A stretch of 64,000 bases of DNA, taken from Colletotrichum lupini (lineage: Eukaryota > Ascomycota > Sordariomycetes > Glomerellales > Glomerellaceae). Positions 1 through 12,747 of the stretch are shown in pieces. The notes beneath the pieces were generated by a model. It did not search any database, had not been told where the DNA came from, and saw nothing but the letters and a program-made list of their open reading frames with translations. The stretch spans positions 1,488,001-1,552,000 of the forward strand of contig NC_064680.1 of NCBI RefSeq assembly GCF_023278565.1, in the 5' to 3' direction. Position numbers and translations under genes: made by a program. Numbering within the stretch: position 1 is the stretch's first letter; each line of letters starts with the position of its first letter.

Positions 1-1145
1 AATTTTATAAAGTATTATTTAGTTATATACTCGCTACTATTCTTTAATCAGCGGGATTAAATAGGTTATTTTATAAAAAGGTCTTTAGTTCTTTTTATAT
101 AACTTAGTTTATTATAAACCCGGGGGTCCTTTAGTAATTGAAAATATAGTATATTTAAAAAGTCTTTATATTATTATTTAGGTAGCTAACTATATATACT
201 ACTTTATTATAGTTTATTTTTATTTATTAAGTTTATAAGTTAAAGTAATAGTAATAGTTAAAAAAAAAGCTTCATAAATCTTATACTAATTTATTAATAT
301 ATAATAAGTTAAGGAGGGATAATAGTTTAAATATAAACGTTTTACTTACAATACTTACTTAAGTTAAGAGGGAGTTAATAAATAGGGGCTTAGGTAATAT
401 AAACTTATTATTTTATTATTACTTAAGTAGCGCTTTAAGTACGGCTTTATTTATTAAACTATCCTTAGTCTGGGGGTTTATATTCTTATTTATATTAAAA
501 CTAACGTTTAAAGTTATTATTATTAAAACCGTAGCCCTTAGTATAAAGGCTAGGCTATTCGAGGAGCTCTATAAGCGTTCTAAATTTACTTATTTTTTAT
601 ATAGGCGCTCTTTATATATTATAATAAGGATTTCTTTTTTTAATTATTATTTTTATTTTTATAATTTCATTAGCTTATTACTTATTATTTAGTTTAAGTA
701 TTAATAAGTAAAGGTAAAAGGTTTGCTATTTTATTTAAAATTCGTTAATATTCTTAGTAATATAGTCCTTTTATATTATTACTATATTATTCGTTTTATT
801 ATACTTCGTTCTTATATTATTTATTAAAAAAAAAGCGACTTTAGGGGGTTTAATAAAAAAAAGTCGTTTTTTTATTATTATTATAATACTAATTATACTT
901 TCTTATTATGTCTCGTTCCTATTAATATTTTAAGTTTCTAGCTTAGTCTCTTTTATAAATAAAGATTTTAAATTATTAATAAGTATATAATATAAAAAAA
1001 AGCTTATAAAGGCTAACTATTATTAAGGTCTAAAAAATAAATTATTAAAATTTATCCTTCTCTCGAGGTATATTATTAGCGCTCTATATATACCTAAGCT
1101 GCTCTTTTATTACTTAGTCCCCCTCTTTATACCCCCTGAGCTATC
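1..1145. repeat. AT-rich, RIP-like block (left)
   Basis: The sequence is dominated by TA, TTA and ATA words, with stops in every frame and no open frame of gene length. Isolated GC-bearing words (for example around 545-610) look like remnants of older repeat sequence. The change to normal composition falls at about 1145-1205. This composition is what repeat-induced point mutation leaves of transposons in ascomycetes. The element cannot be identified because no protein signature survives. Confidence 0.75.
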
Positions 1146-1156
1146 CCTTAACTAAC

Positions 1157-1184
1157 GAGGCCTGACCGGCGAGGCCTGACAGGC
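1157..1184. repeat. 14-bp direct repeat at the AT/GC boundary
   Basis: Two adjacent 14-mers of the form GAGGCCTGACNGGC differ at one base. They sit exactly where the AT-rich block gives way to normal-composition DNA. The function is unknown and chance duplication is possible. Confidence 0.5.
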
Positions 1185-1533
1185 TATAATTTAATACTAC
1201 TGAGAAAGTTACGTGTATAGGTTATACAGCCTCGAACCTTCCTTTCCCACAGTCCGCCCACATCCCACATCCCTTGTGCTTCTTCTAGTCACTTAGAAGT
1301 CACAACTCAGCCCAACTCGGTCTTTTGCCCAACAGACCGTATATCCACTTTCATATTTCTCATCTCCATCCTCCAGAGTGAATCTCATGTGTTTAGTGCT
1401 CTGGTCCAGCTAACCAAAATCGCATCCAAGTGTCGCGTCGAGCTGCCGTTTTGAGAATGCAGCCTAGATCGGTCGTGTGAAGCACAACGCTACCACGTGA
1501 ATGGACTTTCTAGTCCTTCGCATACTTGTCAGT

Positions 1534-3317
1534 TTACCATTTGCTTTTGAGGTTTCTGTCGTGCAGGAGACGAGCAATGAAGATGATGGCTCCTCCTCCG
1601 AGCAGACAACACCCCTAAGAATATGCCGTTAGCAATGATTTCTGATCAATAAGACGAAGAAATGCAAGACTTACTGCAAAGATGATCAGAGAATGGTACC
1701 CGGCTCGGGTCTCACTTGTAATCAACGCGCCAGCGATTGGACTGCCGGTCAAAAACGCCATAGACGTAACGGTGCCAAAAGCGCCGAGCCTTGCGCCCAA
1801 CTTATCAGCAGGGATGATTTGGCCAGTGGCGGCAGGCATGACTGAGATGAAGACACCAGATGCGAAGCCGTAGAGGCAGGCAAAGCCAGCCAGAACGCCA
1901 GGGGTTGTAGCAGGGAGCCACATCGCCACGCACAAAAGCCCACATAAAAGGATCATGGGGTAGAGAAAGTTCAGCCGTCCGATGCGGTCCGCCGCATGAC
2001 CGCCACTATGAAAGTTAGTTTGCTGAAGAATGTGGGTGGAGACAGGGGAGACTACGTACATGATACGACCAAAAAGACTGGCCGCGTTGATCAGCGGGAG
2101 AAGGTAAGGCCGAATGGTCGAATTCGGATCAAGGGCGACGCAAAACGGCTCTAGATTTTGTCAGACGGCGATTTGCAGGGTACGAAGCCGAAAAGATGTG
2201 GATTCATGCACTTACCAATGTAGTAGAACGGAACGTAAATGCCGAGACTTGAGATGACTGCTCCGGCTGAGAGACAAGAGTATCGGATGTCGAGAAAGCC
2301 TTTGTAGTCAAGCAGATCCCTAAGAGATCTCATCTTCCTCTTGGGCCGCTTAGACGAGGAGACGGCTATGGCTATAGCGTAGCAGATGACCATGATCAGG
2401 GCCCCGACACGCAGTGCCCACGGAAAACCAATGGTGGGAATCAGTTTGGAGAACATGATTGGCAGGCAAACTCCTCCCAAACTGCTACCGGAGGCGACGA
2501 TTCCCATGGCCAGAGCACGCTTGCGGTGGAAATACTGCCCTGCAACCGTGAGAGCGGGCTATCACACTGGAGTCAGTATGTTCAAGAGCTTACAATGACC
2601 CGAGAGGTTACTAGGGATCAAGATTCATCTGCATGAATCTAGCATGCCATCACCGGACCCGGTCCACTTGTCCTCCATATGTCCAGAGTGTGGGGCCGAG
2701 GATGAGCGTTGGTAGTTCAACAGGAGGAGAGTAAACTACTTACTTGCACTCCATAGGCGACTGTGAGGCCGAAGAGAAGTGATTGGGCCAGAAATTGCTG
2801 CCAGATCGCATTCGGCTGCGTGAAGGATGTCGCAAGCATGGAGCCGGCACCACCAATGGCAGCGAACAGGTAGAGCCACTCACATGAAAGTTAGCGAATT
2901 TATAACCGAGGAGTGGGACTTGGGAGCAGGGCTACATACTTTGGGACCGTAGAGATCAAACAGTGCTCCGGCAACAGCACCTGACAGATACATCAGGGTG
3001 ATCTGCAGGGTTCCGATGAAGGAAATGGCGGTGGGCGAGTAATTCTTCAGGTACTCTTGTTGATAAAAGGTCTGGAAGAAGCCGAAGCTGTTCACGACAC
3101 CGAAAGATGCGAAGTAAACGAGGAAGGAGCCCGCAACGGCAAGCCATGCCTGGGTACCGCCCTCCGGGTAGACTTCATGTTCTGGTTCTGCAGGGGATGA
3201 TTCTCCGTCTCCGTGCTGGGTTCCGGAGATGGATTCAGGGTCCGGGTCCGAAGAGGGGACGATGGAGCCGCCCTGCTTCTCAGACTGAGACTGATCTGAT
3301 AGAGTGTTACCTGCCAT
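1534..3317 (-). CDS. MFS transporter, monocarboxylate-permease type
   Basis: Six exons keep frame: 2940-3317, 2744-2878, 2216-2558, 2060-2150, 1675-2005 and 1534-1614, giving 452 residues. A 50-residue acidic N-terminus (YPEGGTQAWLAV follows) precedes about 12 membrane segments. The stretches VVNSFGFFQTFYQ, RKRALAMGIVASGSSLGG and GRIIGGHAADRIGR are typical of fungal monocarboxylate-transporter-like (MCT) proteins of the major facilitator superfamily. The substrate cannot be read from sequence; these proteins carry monocarboxylates, amines or pathway intermediates across the plasma membrane. Intron 2 (2559-2743, 185 nt) is much longer than the others, and the protein seems a few residues short there, so a micro-exon may be missed. 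The gene is alone on a 2.4-kb island between AT-rich blocks. A TATA-like run lies near 3533-3542. Confidence 0.8.
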
Positions 3318-3689
3318 AGTTCACAACGTGAACTGGCCTGCTTAAAAAGTGGGTTAGGTAGCAAGTATGCTTACAGCGAGGATGATTGGCGACCGCGACG
3401 AAACCGTCAGTGGCAGTAACGATTCTGAGTGGTCGACTTGCCGCCTTACCAAGGTGAGAAGACGAGTAGGTGAGGAGGTGAGGGTTTGATGATAGAAGAA
3501 AGACGCACCAAGGCAAGTAACAGGCAGGTTATAGTTTATATACCATGTCAGACATCCGTGGTTGTGAACTTTGCAGGAGGGAAAGTTGAGGAAAATCTAA
3601 AAAAAAATAGTCTAGCGAGACAGTGTGAGTATCCACTGATACCGTGTATTAATACCGTGTAAACGACATCGAGAATCGCCCGAGCAGCC
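3318..3689. other. Promoter region of the MFS gene up to the AT-rich edge
   Basis: This is normal-composition DNA with no convincing reading frame. A TATATAAACTATAACC-like run on the minus strand (about 3527-3542) lies some 220 nt upstream of the start codon. Composition becomes AT-rich at about 3690. Confidence 0.4.
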
Positions 3690-5482
3690 AGCAAAGGCAG
3701 AAATAAAAAACAAACAAATAGTAATTAAGGGCTTAGGTAAATACCTTATTAAAAAGTTTAACTCTTAATAAATATAGCTTATATAAGTCTAAAACTATAT
3801 ACGCTTATATTATATATATTTTAAAAGAGATATTAAAGAACTCCTAGGCGAAAGTTATTCTCGTAATATAAACTCTACTTATAATATATTAATATCTTTT
3901 TTAAAATATTAAATAGTACCTAACTATAACGAGCTATATAATATAATTTATTATAAGTATTATATCTTACTATATATAGCTTATAATAAAAACATTTTAA
4001 AAACATTTTAAAAGGGGAAAACGTTTTTAAAATATTTTTAAAATACTTTTCGTTAATACTTTGCTTAATTAATAATAACTTATTATTTTATAAAGAACTT
4101 TCCGTAGTATACTAACTAAATAAAATATAAACGAGAACTATATATTATAACCGGGTTCTATAATAAGATAACTAAGGTTTTTTTAAAAAACTAGCTTTTA
4201 ATACTTAATAATATAAATATAGTCGAGATCCTTTACTTAGTTTTATATATTTAAACTAGTTAGTATCTCTTTTTACTTATTATAATTAATAAGTACGTAT
4301 TAATAATTAGCTATTATAAGTATTAGCTAACTTTAATAGTACTTATAACTAAGATTAGAATTTAATATTACGGGATTTTATAACGCGTTATAAGTATATT
4401 ATAATTTTATATTAAAATATTAGTATTATAAGCCGTTTTTAGTATTTAATATAACGTTAGAGTATATCTAAAATACGCTTTAATCAATATTTATTAACTA
4501 TTAAATTAAAAACAAAAGTAAGAAATCGGGCTAAGAGTTTATAAACTAATATTAAAGAATTATCTCGTACTTAGTAAAGAACTCGTAAGGATTTAATTAC
4601 TAATTAATAAAGTAATTCTTAAGGTAAGAACTTTAATAGCTTTAGTTTTAATAATTATAATAATTTTAATAATACTCAGTCTTAATATAAAATAAGTATT
4701 TTATTTTTTAAAATATCTTTTTTATTAAATAAAAGTCGAAACCCCCCGAGTTCTCTAGTACCTTATAATAGTTTATAAAAATAAACTACCTAATTATAAA
4801 CGTAAATAAGTATAAATTATTTTATATTTAAAAAATAATGATTAAGGATTAATAAAATCTAAAAGATTAAAGAATAAAAAGAATAAGAGTTTAAGCTTAA
4901 ATAAGAACATAAAGAGCGTAAGTTTTTAATAAATTAGGCTTATAAAAAGCATAAGTTTATTATAATATAAGATCGCTTAAATAAAGTAATAAAAATAAAA
5001 ATAGCGCTTAATTAATAAAAATAGGAGTAGGAAATAAGCTAGTAAAATAAAAGCTCTTAAAATATTTTTATATTTATTTCTTTTTTAACTTTATTTTTAT
5101 TTAAGTAGTTTAAAATATTTCTTTTATAATATTAATATAAAGTATAAATTAATATTTATAATATTTTATTAAATTATAAATAAGAATATTCTATAGGTTT
5201 TTTTAAGTATTAATAATAAGAGAAATTATTCTTTTAATAAGGTAATCCGTTAAGGCCGTATTATATATTACGTATTAAAAAAGGTAAATATATTACGTTT
5301 TATACTTAACTACTAATTAAAATAATTCTTAACTTTTTATTACTTATTTAAAAAGCGAGTTATACTTATTTTAATATATATAAAACCTTTTAATATTAAC
5401 TTATATAAGTAGCTAAATTTTATATTATATATTTCTTTTTATCAAAGATTAGGGGACCCTTTATATATCTTTTTATATTTAT

Positions 5483-5682
5483 AATAAGAATTAATAAGGA
5501 TATATAACGAATTAATACGGATATATAGCTTTTAAGGATATATAATATTTTTTATTTTTAATAAGTTTAAGAATTTATTATTAATAAGAATTAATAGGGA
5601 TATATAACGAAATAATACGGACGTATAGCTCTTAGGGACGTATAATATTCTCTATTTCTAATTAGTTTAAAAATTTATTATT
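5483..5682. repeat. 100-bp tandem duplication diverged by transitions
   Basis: Copy 1 (5483-5582) and copy 2 (5583-5682) align base for base with a period of 100. Many of the differences are transitions, such as AAGGATATAT against AGGGATATAT and CGGATATATA against CGGACGTATA. Copy 2 keeps more G and C, so copy 1 has been mutated further. Confidence 0.7.
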
Positions 5683-6366
5683 AATATACTTAGATTTTAT
5701 TACTATTTTTTAAAGTACTTATCCCTTTTTATAATCTTTTTTATATAATTATATTTTAAAACAGCTTTATTACGAAGCTATTATTAACTTAATATATCTT
5801 ATATTCTCTTTTTTTTAAAAAACTATATTAATTTATGTATTATAAAATAGCTCTTTTAATAGCTTATGTACCGAGTTTATATTACTAAGCTTAATTTAAT
5901 AACTTAAATAATTAAAATTATTTTATAAAATATTAACATTTTAATAATAATAATAATGTACTATCGTCTCTTATTTTAAATAAAAACTATATTAATATTA
6001 ATTAGTTTTATAAAATTAGTAATCCCTATATATATAGTAACTAAATAAATAATATTTTATTAAAACTATTATAAAGAACGTAACTATTATTTTACTATTT
6101 ATATTAACATATTAAAATAAAACTAACTTTTTATTTTAATTAGAAATTCCTTAATAAAACTAATATTTTCTAACTTTTTATTATCTTTTAACTCTTATTA
6201 GTACATAGTCCTCCCTTTTTTAATAAAAAGTTTAAATAGTTTATATTCTATTTTATATATTATTTTTTAAAAAGGATATAAATTACTTAGTATACTACTC
6301 TTTTCTAAATATTACTAAAGCTTAGTCCCTCTCCTTTTTTTAATAAATCTTAATAACCTACTTAGC

Positions 6367-6505
6367 TTATTATAAAATAGTTTAATAATATTCTTTAGCT
6401 TATTATATAAGTTATTAAAATTAATAAAAACTTAATAACTAGCCTTATTTAATAATATAAATAAAGCTATTTATAATAAAAAACGTAAGGTTCTTAAATA
6501 AACTT
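6367..6505. repeat. Left arm of a diverged inverted repeat
   Basis: The reverse complement of 6367-6429 matches 7347-7409 with about two mismatches. The reverse complement of about 6463-6505 matches 7301-7346 with about three. A segment of about 30 bp present in this arm is missing from the other. The mismatches are transitions, with this arm the more AT-rich. Confidence 0.65.
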
Positions 6506-7300
6506 ACTACTCTATTTATTTTTATAATAAAACCCTTTTTTAAGTTTATTATTTTTTTAAACCGTAGTTTTTTATTATATTTAAAATAATAAATCCTTTT
6601 CCCCTTTTTTAAATAAAACCCTAAACTTATTAATTTTTAGTAACTTAGAGTCAATAATAAATACTCTTTTTAATTAAGTTAATACTTTTATTAAGGTTAA
6701 TAGCTTTAGTTTTATAAAATATTATAAATATAAGTAAAATAAGAAGAATGTTTAGTATATATTTTAATATAATTAATATGAATATCCTAAGCCTAGTTAT
6801 AATATAGGTCTAAAGTAACAGAGATTTTAAAAATATAGTTATAAATAAAAGTTAATTATTAAGGCTAAGGTTAAGAGATACTAGTTATTATAATAATATA
6901 AAAATCTTTAATATAATTAATATGACTATAGGCCTAGCTTTAAAATATTTATATACCCTTTTTATTATAAACTTACTTAGTTAGTTAAGGATATTATTAA
7001 AATTATAAGCTAATAAGTTAAGATTTAAGTACGTAATGTATATATTATTATTTAAAAATAGTTTTTAAAGTCCTTATTTACTTAGTAAGATATTTATAAT
7101 ACTAGGGCTTATATAAACTAAAAGAAATTAGTTAAATACTCGCTAACTATAGTATTAATTAAGCTATTTAATAAGTAAAATATCCTATACGTAATAAAAT
7201 AAGTAAATAACGAGCTAAACCGCTTTATTAGCCTTATTTAGACCTTTTTTTATTATTTTTAAATATAAAAGCGATTCCTTAAAATAATTAGCTTTAATAA

Positions 7301-7409
7301 ATAGGTTTATTTAAGAACCCTACGTTTCTTATTATAAATAGCTTTATTTTATTAATCTTAATAACTTATATAATAAGCTAAAGAATATTATTAAACTATT
7401 TTATAATAG
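7301..7409. repeat. Right arm of a diverged inverted repeat
   Basis: This is the partner of 6367-6505 in opposite orientation, about 0.8 kb away. It keeps C or G where the partner has T or A (for example TTAAGAACCCTACG here), so it is less RIP-mutated. The pair probably represents two copies of one old element. Confidence 0.65.
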
Positions 7410-9131
7410 GAATTAATATATGGGCGTTATAAATTAATATACGAGCGTTACTCTTATATAAGTATTACTATTTTATTTTTTAATTAGTTTAAAAAAATAG
7501 TACTTTTTTATAAAAATAATAAGGGTAACTATACTAATATAGCTATTCTTATTATCCTCTCTAACTTAAACTCTAGTTTAAGATTTTTAAAAATAAGAAT
7601 ACTATTATAACTTACGTACTCGTTTAGAACCGCTATATTACTTATTTAAAATTTATAAATCTTAAATAAGTTAGTAATTTAAGCTTTTATAAATCTTAAA
7701 TAAATAAGGCTTTTTTTCATTATATATTTAAAATATATATAAAATAAATTATAATAACGTCCGCTTAATTATTATTTTTTAACGTAATTATAATAATTTA
7801 TTATTATTATAAACTACTTCTTATTAACTCCGTTTTCTTTAAATACTAAGCTATATTAGCTATTTACTTATATAATTCCCTATTATTCTCCCTTTATTAA
7901 AAACATTAAATTGGCTCCTTATTTATTATTAAAATAAGCTTAATATTTAGTTTTAATTTAGCTAACTTATCTTTTTTATAAGCTTAGTTAGTATTAACTT
8001 ATTTTTATTTTTAAATAAATAGCCTCGCTTTGTATTATTAGTACCTTAGTTATTATAAATAATATAAGCTTAACTAACTAACTAGCTTTTTTTAAATAAA
8101 GCTAGTTATAATAAAATAAGTTATATTATATTCTTTAGCTTATTATAAAAGAATGTAATAATTTTAAAGTTAAGGATCTAGTAGTATAAACTTAAAAAAA
8201 AATGTTTTTTAAAAATATTACTAAGGGTATACTTCTTACTTATTAAAAATAGCTAAATTTAATATTTTAAAATAGATTTTATAATAATATAAAATACCTA
8301 GTTTAATTAAAATAATATAGTTTAAATTATAAAATCTAAGGGGTTTTAAAAATAGCTTTTTATTAAATAATATTACTTTTTTTATAAACTAGCCTTACGT
8401 CCTAATTAAAATAAAATATTTTAAAAAAAGTATTATTTAAAATTCGCTTAAGTACTTAAAGTAAGTACTTATATACTCTTAGTTTATAAATACTTTATCC
8501 TCTATATAAGCCTAGTAAAAGCGTAGTTCTTAATTATTAATTATATTTTATATAACATTAATAAGCTAATATAAGTAATTAAGATTATTTAAAAAATAAT
8601 TTTTAATATTATTGTTACTTAACTTAGTACTAAAGGTAATATAAGTACTAAAGTTTTAATATTTTTAAATAAAATAACGGGCCTATTATATTCTTAAAAA
8701 TAAGTATATTATATAGAAATACTAGAGGATTAAGCGTTAGTTATTAAACTTTTTATAAAACTTAGTCTAAGCTTTTTTAAAAATATACTTAATCTTAATA
8801 AAAATAATAAGTTTTTATATTATAAAAACCCTACGATATATATAAAAGGGGGGCTTATTAATAAGTATATTAATATAAGCCTTATTTTTATTATTTAGTA
8901 TAGCTATTACTTATATTAATAACCAATATCCCTCGTTATTAAACCTATTATTATTATTATTATAACTACGGTTCTTAACTTACTTTTACTTAGCCCTAAG
9001 TATAATATTAAAATTAACATAATAAATATAAAGTTATTACTAAACGTCCGGGAACTACTTATTTAGTATAACTTTTATTTACTTATCGTAGTTTATAATA
9101 ATAATAGTAAGGTAATAGACTAAATATTAAT

Positions 9132-9269
<138 letters not shown>

Positions 9270-9508
9270 TAATAATATAAATAAGACTATATATATATAT
9301 ATAAAATATTAATATTATAATTATAAATAGTAAATTATATTCAATATATAATTCATATAATAAGCTTATAATTTATTAAAATAAGTTAATAATTTATTAT
9401 TTCATTATTTATTAATTAATTTATATTTATAAATATTATAAAAATTAAAAAGATAGAAATATTTAAAAAGTATTTAAAATATATTAAGGAAATATTTAAA
9501 ACATAATA

Positions 9509-9629
9509 AGGAAATATTTAGGAAATTTTTAAGAAATTTCTAAGAAACTTTTAAGAAATCTTTAAGAAATCTTTAAGAAAATTTTAAGAAATGTTTAGGA
9601 AATTTTTAAGAAATATTTAAGAAATATTT
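9509..9629. repeat. 11 x 11-bp degenerate tandem array with phased A/T tracts
   Basis: Eleven consecutive 11-bp units fit the pattern ARGAAANNTTT without any indel. A- and T-tracts recur every 11 bp, close to one helical turn, which is the arrangement expected of curved DNA. Any function is unknown. Confidence 0.8.
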
Positions 9630-11235
9630 ATAATTAATATATTATTTACTTAGTATTTATAGCCTTAACTTATATTTATATATTTATTACGAATATTTAT
9701 CTATAATATTATAGTATTTTTAATTCATATAATACTATTTTAAAAAAGTAAGTAAAATACTTTTATTTTAATAAACTCTTTATTTATAAACTTCCCTAAA
9801 CTAATTATTCCCTATTATCCCTTAACCCTTAATTATACTTTTTACTTATTTATATTTTTAATAAAGATTTAAATAGAAATAGTAGGGTTTATTTAAGAAT
9901 CCGTTTTATTATTATTAGAATTATTAATAAGAGTAAGCTAAACCGGCTTATTTTTAACTATTTTATTATTTTAGCTTATTTATTTAGGGATTTTAAAGTT
10001 TTTTAAAAATAATTAATATTAAATATAATAATATATAAATATTAATAAAATAACTTACTAAAAATATCTTTATTTGGTATAAGCTTAGAGTAACGGTATT
10101 TATAAAATACTAAATAAGTCGGCTTATATACGTTAAAACAAAGGGTAAGTTATAAAATCTAATTAAGAAGAGCGTTAATTAAAAAATAAGTTATATTTAT
10201 TATAGCTAATAATATCCTATAGTTTATAAACTTTATAGCTCTCCTTAGGGCTAAGCTTAACGTTTATTTTTATTCAAATAACGTCTTATTAAAAATAGTT
10301 AGTTTTATAAATTAGAAATATTTTAGAAATATTTTTACTTATAATACCGTCCTCTTTAAAAAGGATAGTAAATAATGCCTTATTACTTATAATAGTTTTA
10401 GGTTTTTAAGGGGTATTTAAGGGTATATTTTAGCCCTTTATAAATAATATTATTTTAGTATAATATCCTATACAAAACTATTAATAAGGCTAAAAATATT
10501 AATATAAAATAAGAAATAACTTATAAATAACCTCGAGGTTGATAGTAATAGAGAGGGATCTTTTATAAGAAATCGTAAAGTTAATATAATAACCTTTTTT
10601 AAAATACTTCTTAAGTATACTAAAAAACGATTAGTAATAATTATTAAAATAAAGGCTATTAGTCTTTAAGTAATAGTAATAAAGTTCTTTTAGTAATAGG
10701 ATTACTCAACCTTATTATTATAAAAATAAGTAAATAAATTGCGTATTTAATTATAATAGTAAGAATAAAACTTATATTATTAGTTTTAAATATAAAGAGA
10801 TTCTTAGGCCGGCCCCTTTTATTATTAGTATAAAACTTAAAACTATTACTATTATAATAATAAAAAAGTATTATAAAATTAATTTAGAAATATTTTTAAT
10901 TAATTATTAATAAATTTCGAGTGCGATAGTAAGTTTTATAATAAAAAATTTTCATAAAAGTCGTGATAAAAGGTAAAAGTTTAGAAAAAGGGATACGACT
11001 TAGTTAGGGTAAAAAAAAGGTATAAGTTAAAATTATTTCTTATTAATTAAGTAGTAATACCTTAATTAGCTATAATTTATTTTTAAAATATTTCTAGCCT
11101 AAATACCTTGAAAAAAAAAAAACCCCCGAAGTCCGATTAATTAAATTTAGCTAGGATCTATTAATATCTAAGTACTTATTATTATACACGGGACTCTTAC
11201 TTTAACTAGGGGGGGTTATTATTAGTTTATATATA

Positions 11236-11799
11236 GACTCCTTTCTAGTCGCCATTAGCGCCACGACACGATTTATAGCGTACTTATGGTAGACCACAAC
11301 GCATGGCTGCTATGTGGTACTACATGCAGACCCTTAGGAAACATTCTCCTTTCCTGACACAATGTTGTTCCACTCTTCTTCCCAAGACACGGAGCATTTC
11401 AGAGAGTCATTGGAGCCCGTAATTACGGACACATTCGAGTCATTTTTCACATTCGAGTCAATGTTTACTTTCAGAAGTTGAACTGCCTTTCTCGGCGCCA
11501 AGATCCCGCCCTAGATCACGGATGCCCTCAGCACTCGTCACGATCTCTTTTGGACCGCAGTAGGGTTGCATTAGTCCCCATCACGGCTTCAACACCCGTC
11601 CCCGCAGGCCGTGCTTCTGAGTTCCAATCTTCTGATTCGGGAAGATCCGACCCTTCCCGCATGCTCTCAGGACTTGGCCTCAACGAGAATATATATTACC
11701 GGTTTACTTGGCGGTCTCTTCGGCTCTCTCGGACGAATATCGTTCTCGGAAGCTCTTGTTAAGTGTGAATTTTGGCGTTTCGGTTGAAGTACCCTGAGA
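11236..11799. other. Upstream region of the bZIP-ankyrin gene
   Basis: Composition returns to normal at about 11235. The stretch contains only a 94-codon open frame (11478-11762) with no recognisable protein features, so it is read as promoter and 5' leader. Confidence 0.4.
11688..11698 (+). promoter_or_regulatory. Candidate TATA box of the bZIP-ankyrin gene
   Basis: An AATATATATTA run lies about 105 nt upstream of the ATG at 11800, a usual distance in filamentous fungi. This is a consensus match only. Confidence 0.35.
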
Positions 11800-12747
11800 A
11801 TGGCAGGCAACGTTGTTAGCGAAAGGAGACGGCAACAGAATAGAGAGGCCCAGCGAACCTACAGTAGGTTGCATCCGGATACCCCACCCGCGAGCTAAGC
11901 AGTGGAAGTAGCGTAAGTGATGCTGACACCCTATAGGGAAAGGCCTACTCAAGCGCATCGAGGATCTCGAGAATCAACGGAGTGCGTCCCCGGCAGGTTC
12001 AGGCGGGAGTGGCACCACCAAACCGACGCCGACTTCAACGAATAATCACGAGACGCAACGAGATCACCAAACTATGGCCCCTTCCGACGACGAGGCTTTC
12101 TCATTTCGGTCCTCTCCGATATCCAGAGCGCTTAGTCTAGACCCCATCATCGAATCTACCCTCAACCCACGGCGTGGTTTTATGGACCCGCTGTCGGGCT
12201 ACCCAACTTTCGATCATGATGACAACTCCGCAAACACAGATACCCAGGTAAGAAAAATTTAATGGTGTGTCGAAGACTTTCTTATGTCAATACTGAGACT
12301 ATCGGCATGTAGACAGGCATATCATTATCTTCCTGGTTGAAAAACCAGGAGGCCAACGAAGCCATCTTTGGAAATCAGTCCACTATAGGCGGAGTTGGCG
12401 GAACAGTACTCCACGCGGCTGTTGTGCACGGCAATGAGGCCATCGTCAAACTACTGATCGAAAAGGGAGGAGACCTAAATGCGCTGACGCAACAGTGCAA
12501 GGACACGCTTCATCTGGCCGTAGAGAGTAACCAGATGAACATCGTCCGCCTCGTGCTCAAGGCGGGTGCCAATGTGAACAGCGTAGATGGGTGCGGGCAC
12601 TCGGCTCTCTTCAAAGCCATTTTAGGCGGGAACGAGGACCTGGTGCGTTTGCTTTTGGAATATGGTGCCGATGTCAACCAGTCTATTGCACTTGTCCCCG
12701 AGGCATCAAGAATAGGCGTCACAAGTGTTGCATCTGGCTTTGTATGA
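11800..12747 (+). CDS. bZIP transcription factor with ankyrin repeats
   Basis: Three exons, 11800-11863, 11937-12247 and 12313-12747, give 269 residues. Residues 8-30 form a basic region of the fungal bZIP type (SERRRQQNREAQRTYR), split by intron 1 in the arginine codon. Only a short zipper-like helix follows (LLKRIEDLEN), then a serine/threonine-rich linker. About three ankyrin repeats cover residues 156-247 (TVLHAAVVHGNEAIVKLL, DTLHLAVESNQMNIVRLVL, SALFKAILGGNEDLVRLLL). Such bZIP-ankyrin proteins are nuclear regulators often found inside fungal secondary-metabolite clusters. It stands 172 bp from the convergent aminotransferase gene and is the natural candidate regulator of the next three genes. 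That role is inferred from position. Confidence 0.8.

Noticed and set aside
11478..11762. 94-codon frame upstream of the bZIP-ankyrin gene
   Set aside because: No domain; it ends before the bZIP start and covers the TATA-like element, so it is read as promoter and leader.
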